A stretch of 6,032 nucleotides of DNA, from contig NZ_NJPO01000159.1 in NCBI RefSeq assembly GCF_002855795.1, forward strand, positions 1-6,032, written 5' to 3'. Origin of the DNA: Candidatus Palibaumannia cicadellinicola. Its GTDB lineage: Bacteria; Pseudomonadota; Gammaproteobacteria; Enterobacterales; Enterobacteriaceae. The notes under the pieces are model-generated. The model had not been told where the DNA came from. It saw only the letters and a program-made list of their open reading frames with translations, and did no database searches. Made by a program: the position numbers and the translations under genes. This document shows positions 1 through 5,992 of the stretch, piece by piece (positions within the stretch are counted from its first letter, which is position 1; each line of letters starts with the position of its first letter).

Positions 1-96
1 CATTTTATGAGATTTATTTGGTTTTCAACATAAATAAATAATGATACTTTGGTAGCTAGCTAGGTAAGTAAATCTATTATATTTCCTCTTTAAATT
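1..96 (+). promoter_or_regulatory. AT-rich leader and possible promoter region of pdxH-tyrS
   Basis: No gene is visible here. The stretch is very AT-rich and must contain the pdxH start signals if the operon begins at pdxH. TATTAT at 75-80 resembles a sigma-70 -10 box, but nothing like TTGACA lies 16-18 bases upstream; the nearest candidate, TTTGGT at 48-53, is too far away. A short TAGC repeat (GTAGCTAGCTAGG, 52-64) lies between them. Just before the pdxH start the sequence is pyrimidine-rich (TTTCCTCTTT, 82-91), so no Shine-Dalgarno site is evident. The promoter call is weak. Confidence 0.25.
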
Positions 97-747
97 ATGA
101 ATAACAAAAAAATTGATATCGCCCGGATACGACGGGCGTATACACAAAGCGGGTTACGTCGTGCTGATTTAACGGTAGAACCTATGCAGTTATTTGAGCT
201 ATGGTTGCAGCAAGCCCGCACTGCGCAATTGTTTGATACCACCGTAGTTAATGTCGCAACCGTGGACAAAACCGGGCAACCCTATCAACGTTTAGTTTTG
301 ATGAAACACTTCGATATCAGGGGTATGGTCTTTTATACTAATCTAGGAAGTCGCAAAGCACAGCATCTCGCGTATAATCCACGTATTAGCTTGCATTTTC
401 CTTGGCATGCTTTGGAGCGACAGGTTATGGTACTAGGCCGTGCCGAACGATTATCGCTCAGTGAAGTGATACATTACTTTTATAGTCGTCCACGGGATAG
501 CCAGATTAGTGCCTGGGCTTCCCGACAGTCTAGTAAGCTTGATGCTCGTCAAGTGCTGGAAAATGCTTTCCTGGAATTAAAAAATAATTTTCAGCAAGGT
601 AAAGTACCGTTACCAAGCTTTTGGGGCGGCTACCGTATCAGCATTGATGCTATGGAGTTCTGGCAGGGTGGGGCGCACCGATTGCATGATCGATTTATTT
701 ACCAACGCGTAGACAGTGGTTGGCATATTGATAGGTTAGCGCCGTAA
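97..747 (+). CDS. pdxH: Pyridoxine/pyridoxamine 5'-phosphate oxidase
   Basis: PdxH is a cytosolic FMN enzyme that oxidises pyridoxine or pyridoxamine 5'-phosphate to pyridoxal 5'-phosphate, the last step of vitamin B6 synthesis and salvage. The 216-residue product aligns along its whole length with the 218-residue E. coli enzyme, shifted by two residues. The FMN/PLP segment RLVLMK (65-70, with Lys70), YTNLGSRK (80-87), Gln109, the substrate motif [10 protein letters not shown] (127-136, with Tyr127, Arg131 and Ser135), QSS at 144-146, and the C-terminal EFWQGG...HRLHDRF (187-200, with Arg195 and Arg199) are all intact. It ends in IDRLAP like E. coli PdxH. An in-frame TAA at 91-93 lies two codons before the ATG, so the start cannot lie further upstream. 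There is no clear ribosome-binding site. tyrS follows after 39 bases, as in E. coli; the salvage kinase gene pdxY is not found downstream of tyrS. Functional identity is secure. Confidence 0.97.
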   Translation: MNNKKIDIARIRRAYTQSGLRRADLTVEPMQLFELWLQQARTAQLFDTTVVNVATVDKTGQPYQRLVLMKHFDIRGMVFYTNLGSRKAQHLAYNPRISLHFPWHALERQVMVLGRAERLSLSEVIHYFYSRPRDSQISAWASRQSSKLDARQVLENAFLELKNNFQQGKVPLPSFWGGYRISIDAMEFWQGGAHRLHDRFIYQRVDSGWHIDRLAP

Positions 748-769
748 AAAGCTCTTTTGTATTTTGTAT

Positions 770-775
770 AAGGAG
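770..775 (+). promoter_or_regulatory. Shine-Dalgarno site of tyrS
   Basis: AAGGAG is a near-perfect Shine-Dalgarno sequence. It lies 11 bases before the tyrS ATG at 787 and only 7 bases before an out-of-frame ATG at 783 that opens a four-codon frame (ATG GAT GGT AAG TAG). Protein alignment decides for 787, because [13 protein letters not shown] matches the E. coli TyrS N-terminus. The site suggests that tyrS is translated independently within the pdxH-tyrS transcript. Confidence 0.7.
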
Positions 776-786
776 ATGTTTGATGG

Positions 787-2061
787 ATGGTAAGTAGTAA
801 CTTAATACAACAATTGCAGGAGCGAGATCTGATTGCCAAGGTTACAGACAATAAGGGGTTAGTTAACCGGTTAACCGCTGGACCCATTTCACTCTATTGT
901 GGGTTCGATCCTACTAACGATAGCTTACATTTAGGGCATTTGCTACCTTTACTGTGTCTTAAACGCTTTCAACTAGCTGGTCATCGACCGATTGTGCTGA
1001 TTGGTGGTGCCACTAGTCTAATTGGAGATCCTAGCTTTAAAGCAACCGAACGTAAGTTGAATACTATAGAGACTACGCAGGTTTGGACAGAAAAGATAAA
1101 ATACCATATCTCGTTGTTCTTAGATTTTAATAGTGGCAACAATAGCGCTATCGCAGCTAATAACTATGACTGGTTCGGAGCAATGAATGTGCTGACTTTC
1201 CTACGCGATATCGGCAAACATTTTTCTATCAACCAAATGATCAATAAAGAAGCCATCAAACGACGTATTAACCGATACGAAAGCGGTATTTCTTTTACCG
1301 AATTCTCTTACAATTTATTGCAAGGGTATGACTTTGCCTGTTTAAATAAACAATATGGCGTAGTCCTACAGATCGGAGGCTCGGACCAATGGGGTAATAT
1401 CATCTCTGGGATCGATCTAACTAGGAGGATGTATCAGAATACGGTATATGGTTTAACAGTGCCACTGCTTACCAAATCTGATGGTACCAAATTTGGTAAG
1501 AGCGAGGATAGTGCGGTGTGGCTAGATTCCTGCAAGACTAGTCCATACAAACTATACCAATTTTTGCTCAATACCTCTGATAAAGAAGTTTATCGTTTTC
1601 TCAGATTTTTTACCTTGATGTCACTAGTTGAAATCAAGGCGTTAGAAGAAGAAGATCACATCAGTAACAAATCACCACGCGCTCAATATATACTGGCAGA
1701 AGAAGTAACTCGTATGGTACACGGCGAGCATGGTTTAGCGGCTGCACAACGTATCACCGCGAGCTTATTTACCGGCTCGTTCTGCGATTTAACTGAGAAT
1801 GAGTTAAACCAACTAGCCCAAGATGGGATACCTATGGTAACCATTACCCAAAATATGGATTTGCAGCAAGCACTAGTAGCTGCCTCACTTGCGCCGTCCC
1901 GCGGGCAAGCTAGCAAAATGATTACCTCCAACGCAATAGCAATCAATGGTAAGAAACAAGTTTCGATCGAGTACGTTTTTAGCGAAGCAGACCGTCTGTA
2001 TAGACGTTACACGCTCTTGCAACGTGGTAAAAAACACTATTGCTTGCTTAACTGGCAATAG
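787..2061 (+). CDS. tyrS: Tyrosyl-tRNA synthetase
   Basis: TyrS is the essential class I aminoacyl-tRNA synthetase that charges tRNA-Tyr with tyrosine. The product has 424 residues, the same length as E. coli TyrS, and aligns without large gaps. The Rossmann catalytic domain carries the HIGH-type motif HLGH (48-51) and the KMSKS-type motif KFGKS (235-239). Tyrosine-binding residues Tyr37, Tyr175 and Gln179 are present, as is the conserved block [10 protein letters not shown] (195-204). The C-terminal S4-like RNA-binding domain begins near residue 355, with SRGQASKMI and AIAINGKK near 375-395. Codon 1 is the ATG at 787, served by AAGGAG at 770-775. It lies 39 bases after pdxH and is probably in the same operon. 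Nothing looks degraded. No U-rich hairpin terminator is visible after its TAG stop. Confidence 0.98.
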   Translation: MVSSNLIQQLQERDLIAKVTDNKGLVNRLTAGPISLYCGFDPTNDSLHLGHLLPLLCLKRFQLAGHRPIVLIGGATSLIGDPSFKATERKLNTIETTQVWTEKIKYHISLFLDFNSGNNSAIAANNYDWFGAMNVLTFLRDIGKHFSINQMINKEAIKRRINRYESGISFTEFSYNLLQGYDFACLNKQYGVVLQIGGSDQWGNIISGIDLTRRMYQNTVYGLTVPLLTKSDGTKFGKSEDSAVWLDSCKTSPYKLYQFLLNTSDKEVYRFLRFFTLMSLVEIKALEEEDHISNKSPRAQYILAEEVTRMVHGEHGLAAAQRITASLFTGSFCDLTENELNQLAQDGIPMVTITQNMDLQQALVAASLAPSRGQASKMITSNAIAINGKKQVSIEYVFSEADRLYRRYTLLQRGKKHYCLLNWQ

Positions 2062-2169
2062 CCCGATTGATTGATCAAAAAAAATAATCTCAAACTGTGA
2101 AGCTGAGCTATATCATTTATTTGGTACTACCTTTAGTTAATATGGTATCAATGCAAAGTGACGTCATGC
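2062..2169. other. Convergent spacer between tyrS and the rsxB fragment; possible deletion scar
   Basis: This 108-base AT-rich stretch lies between two genes that converge. E. coli has pdxY, gstA, dtpA, nth and rsxC-E here; none is recognisable, and I see no PdxY N-terminus in any frame. A 7-base inverted repeat with one G-U pair, TTGGTAC (2121-2127) with GTATCAA (2145-2151), encloses a 17-base loop but lacks a U-run on either strand, so it is at best a weak bidirectional terminator. An A8 run at 2079-2086 on the + strand follows only short TTGATTGATCAA symmetry. Confidence 0.4.
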
Positions 2170-2409
2170 TTAACGCATTACCACACAGTCAGTAGGACAG
2201 GGGTAAATACAGCGAGCACAGCCAGTACAAAGATCACGTACTACGGTATGTACTGCTTTACGCGTGCCAATAATGGCGTTAACAGGACACAGTTGGATGC
2301 ATTTAGTGCAGCCAATACAATCTGCCTCATTTATCCAGGCTACCTGTGTTTTATTCATCAGCGGTTCGTATTTTACCTTATTAAGAAATGATACGGTCTC
2401 GACAAACAT
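2170..2409 (-). CDS. rsxB: Truncated RsxB-derived two-[4Fe-4S] ferredoxin domain
   Basis: The 79-residue product matches the C-terminal ferredoxin half of RsxB (RnfB), a subunit of the membrane Rsx/Rnf electron-transfer complex. Two complete CxxCxxCxxxCP motifs are present: Cys31, 34, 37, 41 ([13 protein letters not shown]) and Cys61, 64, 67, 71 ([13 protein letters not shown]), with an extra Cys75. The linker [17 protein letters not shown] also follows RsxB closely. E. coli RsxB is about 192 residues; missing here are the N-terminal membrane anchor, the Fe-S domain with its CGQCGYPGC motif, and roughly the last 30 residues. The reading frame stays open upstream to a TAA at 2455-2457, and the untranslated part (YGLPESIGL) still seems to continue RsxB homology, so the ATG at 2409 may be a secondary start; another ATG lies at 2358. 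No strong ribosome-binding site is seen. It is either a working soluble ferredoxin or a pseudogene that has kept its core. Gene origin is confident, function is not. Confidence 0.75.
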   Translation of the reverse strand: MFVETVSFLNKVKYEPLMNKTQVAWINEADCIGCTKCIQLCPVNAIIGTRKAVHTVVRDLCTGCARCIYPCPTDCVVMR

Positions 2410-2440
2410 GAGACCAATGGATTCCGGCAGGCCGTATAGC

Positions 2441-2460
2441 CCGTAAATAATGTCTTACGG
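2441..2460. repeat. Inverted repeat upstream of the ferredoxin fragment
   Basis: CCGTAA (2441-2446) and TTACGG (2455-2460) form a perfect 6-bp inverted repeat with an 8-base loop. It lies between the SMR gene and the ferredoxin fragment and contains the in-frame TAA that closes the ferredoxin reading frame on the - strand. Neither strand shows a U-run after it, so a classical intrinsic terminator is unlikely. It could be a weak attenuator for SMR-gene readthrough, or chance. Confidence 0.35.
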
Positions 2461-2496
2461 TACTATCTTTGATAACCAACTATTACTGCAATACTA

Positions 2497-2832
2497 TTAA
2501 ACATTAGAACGTGCTGTTTCGGAAAAAATATTTATTATAAGCACTCCTATGATGATTAAGCTAATACCGCTTATGGCAAACAAATCAAGCTTTTGTCCAT
2601 ATAAAAAATAGCTGGCAATAGTTACAAAAAAAATTCCTAGTCCTGCCCAGCAAGCGTAAGCAATACCCACTGGTAAAGTTTTTAGAACTAGTGAAAGCAT
2701 CATAAACGAAATGGGGTAGCCCATGACGACAGCGATAGAGGGATAAAGTTTAGTAAAGCCAGCAGATGCTTTGAGCGATGATGTAGCAATCACTTCTGAA
2801 GTAATTGCAATAAATAAATAAAGATAAGCCAT
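2497..2832 (-). CDS. Small multidrug resistance (SMR) family transporter, EmrE/QacE-like
   Basis: The 111-residue product is a four-helix inner-membrane protein of the SMR family, which export cationic compounds such as quaternary ammonium ions in exchange for protons as antiparallel dimers. E. coli EmrE has 110 residues. The essential helix-1 glutamate is present (Glu13, in TSEVIATSSLKAS), as are helix-3 Tyr59 and Trp62 (GIAYACWAGLG), GQKLDL (79-84) and the dimerisation glycines Gly89 and Gly96 of helix 4. It looks closer to EmrE/QacE than to guanidinium exporters, but the substrate cannot be read from sequence. The ATG at 2832 is preceded by AAGAG about 7 bases upstream. It lies 88 bases after cysA on the same strand, where E. 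coli has cysM. Its GC content (about 36% by eye) is well below that of cysA (about 50%), which could reflect acquisition or relaxed selection. The family is certain; the exact gene name is left open. Confidence 0.93.
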   Translation of the reverse strand: MAYLYLFIAITSEVIATSSLKASAGFTKLYPSIAVVMGYPISFMMLSLVLKTLPVGIAYACWAGLGIFFVTIASYFLYGQKLDLFAISGISLIIIGVLIINIFSETARSNV

Positions 2833-2857
2833 AATAGACTCTTTGCAAGATTATTAA

Positions 2858-2880
2858 GCTTTAATATTAGCACTTAAAGC
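2858..2880 (-). terminator. Possible hairpin between cysA and the SMR gene
   Basis: GCTTTAA (2858-2864) and TTAAAGC (2874-2880) form a perfect 7-bp inverted repeat with a 9-base loop. It lies 40-62 bases after the cysA stop on the - strand. The transcript after the stem continues as UUAAUAAUC, AU-rich but without a true U-run, and the stem is itself AU-rich. It is therefore a weak terminator or attenuator at best, and some readthrough into the SMR gene is plausible. Confidence 0.3.
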
Positions 2881-2909
2881 ATATAAACCACAGGTAGATT
2901 ATGAAGATG

Positions 2910-2923
2910 TAGCTCATAGCTCA
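2910..2923 (-). repeat. Tandem heptamer over the cysA stop codon
   Basis: TAGCTCA occurs twice head to tail (2910-2916 and 2917-2923). On the coding strand this reads TGAGCTATGAGCTA and includes the cysA TGA stop as its first three bases. A small slippage duplication immediately after the reading frame is the simplest explanation. It has no obvious effect on the protein. Confidence 0.5.
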
Positions 2924-4012
2924 AGCTATTTTTGCTAAAGCTACTGGCTGCAAAGCTTTATCACCTACGTATAATCGAGCATTCTGAGCCCCCAGATAGA
3001 GGTATGTACCTCGCTGCGGTGTATTGGGTACGTCACCAGGGATTACCACAGTCAGCGTTTCCCGATGCCAACTGAAAGGTTGAACAGTCAACTGCCAGTA
3101 ATATCCGCGTGGACTGACATCAACTATCTGTACTTGTAATGGACAGCGTGTACTAAACAGTTCACTGACTTCGATTTCCCAAGGTCGCAGAAACAAATCA
3201 ACTTTTCCCTGGTAACCGGTAGAATAATTCAACGGCCAGTGATGCGCGCCTACAAAAAGCTGTGAGCCGCATATCTCACCTTCCAGTTGGTTTATTTCAC
3301 CTAGAAACTCTAAGACAAATCGGCTAGCTGGATTACGCCAGACCTCCTGCGGTGTACCAACTTGCTCGATATTACCCTGGCTCATGACTACTACTTGGTC
3401 TGCTACTTCCATAGCTTCTTCTTGATCATGAGTAACAAATACGCTGGTAAATTTCAAATCTTCATGGAGCTGACGCAACCAACGGCGTAGCTCTTTACGT
3501 ACCTGGGCATCTAAGGCACCAAATGGTTCATCTAATAATAAAATATCCGGCTCTACCGCTAAGGCTCGTGCGAGCGCCACACGTTGTTTTTGTCCGCCAG
3601 ACAACTGCGCTGGATAGCGATTAGCTAAATGTCCCAGCTGCACCATATCCAGCAAGCTAGCAACTTTTTGTTTAATTATGGAAACACTTGGACGTGACCG
3701 GCGCGGCAAAACGGTAAGACCAAAAGCGATATTATTTGCGACAGTCATGTGTCGGAATAAAGCATAATGCTGAAACACAAAACCAACATGACGATCACGA
3801 GCATGCACCCGGCTAACATCTTTTCCCGCGAAGCGTAGACTACCGCTATTGTGGTGTTCTAGACCTGCAATAATCCGCAGTAGCGTAGTTTTCCCCGAGC
3901 CAGACGGTCCTAATAGCGCTACCATTTGACCAGAGATGATATCTAAAGAGATATCATTTAACACTTTAGTATGCTCAAAAAATTTACTAATATTCTCGAT
4001 CGCAATACTCAT
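2921..4012 (-). CDS. cysA: Sulfate/thiosulfate ABC importer ATP-binding subunit
   Basis: CysA is the cytoplasmic ATPase that powers sulfate and thiosulfate uptake through CysT/CysW. The 363-residue product is close to E. coli CysA (365). It shows Walker A GPSGSGKT (35-42), Q-loop Gln81 (FVFQHYALF), signature LSGGQ (137-141), Walker B ILLLDE (157-162), D-loop GALDAQ (165-170) and H-loop His195. A C-terminal regulatory-type domain (about 240-350) keeps VDLFLRPWE and NARLY. The frame is open 16 codons further upstream, but the ATG at 4012 is chosen because [12 protein letters not shown] matches the E. coli N-terminus, it has GAGGGA about 6 bases upstream, and it overlaps the cysW stop as ATGA, typical of translational coupling. 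The usual next gene, cysM, is missing. Function is confident. Confidence 0.97.
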   Translation of the reverse strand: MSIAIENISKFFEHTKVLNDISLDIISGQMVALLGPSGSGKTTLLRIIAGLEHHNSGSLRFAGKDVSRVHARDRHVGFVFQHYALFRHMTVANNIAFGLTVLPRRSRPSVSIIKQKVASLLDMVQLGHLANRYPAQLSGGQKQRVALARALAVEPDILLLDEPFGALDAQVRKELRRWLRQLHEDLKFTSVFVTHDQEEAMEVADQVVVMSQGNIEQVGTPQEVWRNPASRFVLEFLGEINQLEGEICGSQLFVGAHHWPLNYSTGYQGKVDLFLRPWEIEVSELFSTRCPLQVQIVDVSPRGYYWQLTVQPFSWHRETLTVVIPGDVPNTPQRGTYLYLGAQNARLYVGDKALQPVALAKIA

Positions 4013-4884
4013 TGTGATTCCCTCGTTTGTAGTTCTGCCTGATGGCGCGCGAGACGCCATTGCAGGCCACTCTTTAGAAACAAAGTTAATATTGCCATCA
4101 AAGTCAGCAACGCAGCGGCAGTAAAAGCGCCTATGTTATTGTAATCCTGATATAGTAATTCTACTTGCAGCGGTAAGGTATATGTTTCGCCGCGAATTCC
4201 GCCGGATACCACCGAAACCGCTCCAAACTCGCCAATGGCGCGGGCATTAGTGAGAATTAAGCCATACAGTAATGCCCAGCGTATGTTCGGCAAAGTGACG
4301 CGATGAAACATCTGTGAGCCAGATGCTCCGAGGAGAATAGCAGCTTCATCTTCCTGTCTGCCCTGACTCAGCATAACAGGTATTAGCTCACGTACCACAA
4401 ATGGACAGGTGACGAAAATAGTTACCATCGCCATACCAGGCCAAGAAAACATAATTGACATATTATGGTTATTCAGCCATATCCCAATGGGGCTATTACT
4501 ACCATAAAATAACAGATAAAGTAGCCCTGCTACCACCGGTGAAACCGCAAACGGCACATCTATTAGCGTTAGTAACAACTTACGGCCACGAAAGTTGAAG
4601 CGCGTTACTAACCATGCCATGAAAATGCCAAAAATCAGATTAACTGGTACCGTGATAATAGCGACCAATACTGTCAACCAGATAGCGTGTAACATTTCTT
4701 TGTCTATGATATTGCGCCCTACGGCCGATAAGCCCTCCGAGAAGGCAGTAAAAAAGATATAAAACATCGGAATCACTAGCAACAGTATAGAAATTATAGC
4801 ACCTAGGCTAATCAAGAGCCATTTTCTCCAATGGCCAGGATAGTGTGGTACATAATTATTATTAATAGCGGATATAGGGGTCAT
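4009..4884 (-). CDS. cysW: Sulfate/thiosulfate ABC importer permease subunit CysW
   Basis: CysW is one of the two inner-membrane permease subunits of the sulfate importer and pairs with CysT. From the ATG at 4884 the product has 291 residues, the same as E. coli CysW, with about six hydrophobic helices starting near residue 22. The cytoplasmic EAA loop that docks on CysA is at about 180-203 (EAAILLGAS...VTLPNI). Strongly conserved blocks include [19 protein letters not shown] (112-130), [16 protein letters not shown] (160-175) and [16 protein letters not shown] (213-228). Three in-frame ATGs exist, at 4905, 4896 and 4884. The last is preferred because it has AGGA five bases upstream and gives the family length. 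A start at 4905 would overlap the cysT stop (TAATG) and add MRIMRII. The end overlaps the cysA start by four bases. Confidence 0.96.
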   Translation of the reverse strand: MTPISAINNNYVPHYPGHWRKWLLISLGAIISILLLVIPMFYIFFTAFSEGLSAVGRNIIDKEMLHAIWLTVLVAIITVPVNLIFGIFMAWLVTRFNFRGRKLLLTLIDVPFAVSPVVAGLLYLLFYGSNSPIGIWLNNHNMSIMFSWPGMAMVTIFVTCPFVVRELIPVMLSQGRQEDEAAILLGASGSQMFHRVTLPNIRWALLYGLILTNARAIGEFGAVSVVSGGIRGETYTLPLQVELLYQDYNNIGAFTAAALLTLMAILTLFLKSGLQWRLARHQAELQTRESQ

Positions 4885-4909
4885 TATTATCCTCATTATC
4901 CTCATTATT
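4881..4909 (-). repeat. Degenerate 9-base repeats with stacked starts at the cysT/cysW junction
   Basis: On the + strand three related units follow one another: TCATTATTATCC (4881-4892), TCATTATCC (4893-4901) and TCATTATTC (4902-4910). On the coding strand this gives ATGAGGATA repeated, so each unit supplies an in-frame ATG together with an AGGA Shine-Dalgarno-like core. The unit length of nine keeps frame, so copy-number change would only alter the CysW N-terminus by three residues. The cysT TAA stop overlaps the first ATG. Confidence 0.6.
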
Positions 4910-5735
4910 CGCCCAAACGCCGGCCAAAACGCAATTGCAACACATGAATAGCAAATAATAGTAGCAATGAAACTACCAGGATCACAGATGCTATAGCGCT
5001 GGCAGCTGGGTAATCAAACTCCTGCAAGCGAATAAAAATCATCAGTGATGTCACTTCAGTTTTCCAAGCGATATTGCCGGCAATAAAAATAACGGCACCA
5101 AACTCACCAAGGCTGCGGGTGAAGGAAAGTGCGGTGCCGGCTAGTAACGCCGGCGCGAGCTCTGGTAATATAATGTAGAAAAAGGTCTGCCATCTTCTTG
5201 CTCCCAGCGTCTCGGCTGCCTCCTCAAACTCAGATCCTAATTCTTCTAGTACCGGTTGCACTGTACGCACAACAAACGGGATACTGGTAAATGCCATTGC
5301 TACCGTAATGCCCAACCAGGTATACGAAACTTGTATTCCAAACTGCGCCAGCCAACCGCCATACCAACCATTAGTGGAAAATAGTGTTGCTAGGGTTAGG
5401 CCGGCTACAGCGGTAGGCAAAGCGAACGGTAAATCTATCAAACTATCTAGTAACATTCGCCCTGGAAACCTGTAACGGGTCAATACCCAAGCCATTAACA
5501 TACCAAAAACGGCATTGAACAAAGAAGCTATACCGGCTGACAATAGAGTGACTTTATAGGCTGCCACAAGCTCCGGGCTAGTTATTACAGCCCAGTATTG
5601 TGACCAACTCATATGTGCCAATTGTATTAATAGGGCGCAGAGCGGTGGTATTAATATTACACCGATAAACAATAAACTACTGCTAAGACTAATTCTAAAG
5701 CCAGGCAATACACGGTGAGTGGTTAGAGATAACAT
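4905..5735 (-). CDS. cysT: Sulfate/thiosulfate ABC importer permease subunit CysT (CysU)
   Basis: CysT (also CysU) is the second inner-membrane permease subunit of the sulfate importer. The 276-residue product aligns end to end with E. coli CysT (277), including the start (RVLPGF at 8-13) and the end (LRFGRRLGE). About six transmembrane helices are visible, the first near 20-40. Conserved blocks are LTRYRFPGR (85-93), LPFALPTAVAGLTLATLFS (102-120), FTSIPFVVRTVQPVLEELG (149-167) and the EAA loop for CysA (EAAETLGAR...LPELAPAL, about 172-197), then SFTRSLGEFGAVIFIAGN (204-221). The ATG at 5735 has TAGG/AGG about 8 bases upstream. It is the first gene of the visible cys cluster; cysP, which precedes it in E. 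coli, is not in the 297 bases upstream. Function is confident. Confidence 0.97.
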   Translation of the reverse strand: MLSLTTHRVLPGFRISLSSSLLFIGVILIPPLCALLIQLAHMSWSQYWAVITSPELVAAYKVTLLSAGIASLFNAVFGMLMAWVLTRYRFPGRMLLDSLIDLPFALPTAVAGLTLATLFSTNGWYGGWLAQFGIQVSYTWLGITVAMAFTSIPFVVRTVQPVLEELGSEFEEAAETLGARRWQTFFYIILPELAPALLAGTALSFTRSLGEFGAVIFIAGNIAWKTEVTSLMIFIRLQEFDYPAASAIASVILVVSLLLLFAIHVLQLRFGRRLGE

Positions 5736-5800
5736 TACCGCTGCCTACCTATAATTAATATCTTTTGCTGCTGATCACTACTACTGATGTACTTTTTCAT
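5735..5800 (-). other. Possible 21-codon upstream reading frame overlapping the cysT start
   Basis: An ATG at 5800 opens a 21-codon frame beginning MKKYISSSDQQQK. Its TAA stop (5735-5737) shares one base with the cysT ATG, as TAATG. Its own ribosome-binding site is poor, it contains no cysteine codon, and I recognise no relative; it does not resemble the CysP C-terminus. It may be a translated leader coupled to cysT or simply chance. Confidence 0.2.
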
Positions 5801-5926
5801 AACTTGCTGTCATCTTCTCAACTAAGCCTCGGTAAGAGGTAAATTAAGTGTTATTTATCTTTATCTAGTTTGTGGTTTCTGGCATCAACGTCGGTAATAC
5901 ATAATTGTTACCTAAGCAACCGTAAA

Positions 5927-5938
5927 AGCAAATTTGCT
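5927..5938. repeat. Perfect 12-bp palindrome, operator-like
   Basis: AGCAAATTTGCT is identical to its reverse complement. It has no loop, so it fits a dimeric DNA-binding protein better than an RNA hairpin. It lies about 190 bases upstream of the cysT start. I do not recognise it as the site of a known regulator, and one 12-bp palindrome in AT-rich DNA could be chance. Confidence 0.4.
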
Positions 5939-5966
5939 ATGTATCGTTGTGACATAGTAGATAACG

Positions 5967-5992
5967 ACTCTGGATAACTACTCTGGATAACT
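5967..5992. repeat. Perfect 13-bp tandem repeat
   Basis: ACTCTGGATAACT occurs twice with no spacer (5967-5979 and 5980-5992). Both copies are exact. The flanks contain further GATAA-type words, such as GATAAC at 5960-5965. It may be a replication-slippage duplication or a pair of protein-binding sites about 230-250 bases upstream of cysT. Confidence 0.7.

Noticed and set aside
699..887. 62-codon antisense frame across the pdxH/tyrS junction
   Set aside because: It overlaps two well-supported genes on the opposite strand and shows no recognisable domain.
1683..1946. 87-codon antisense frame inside tyrS
   Set aside because: It lies wholly inside the conserved tyrS gene on the opposite strand, and its translation matches no family that I recognise.
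2065..2086. Intrinsic terminator after tyrS (TTGATTGATCAA followed by an A-run)
   Set aside because: On the + strand the run is A and not T, and on the - strand the T-run precedes the symmetry, so neither strand has a stem followed by a U-run.
2158..2446. Two + strand frames opposite the ferredoxin fragment
   Set aside because: The - strand carries two ferredoxin cysteine motifs; the + strand translations are their antisense shadow and show no domain.
4013..4060. N-terminal extension of cysA by 16 codons to an upstream ATG
   Set aside because: The extra residues ([16 protein letters not shown]) have no counterpart in CysA and lie wholly inside the cysW coding region; the ATG at 4012 has a ribosome-binding site and the ATGA overlap.
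3936..4124. 62-codon + strand frame across the cysW/cysA junction
   Set aside because: It is antisense to two strongly conserved genes, with no recognisable product.
5801..5860. Remnant of cysP upstream of cysT
   Set aside because: Short frames here, such as one reading TSYRGLVEKMTASYEKVHQ, do not show the conserved CysP/Sbp C-terminal GGW/HF/GGxFD pattern convincingly and are closed by stops on both sides.
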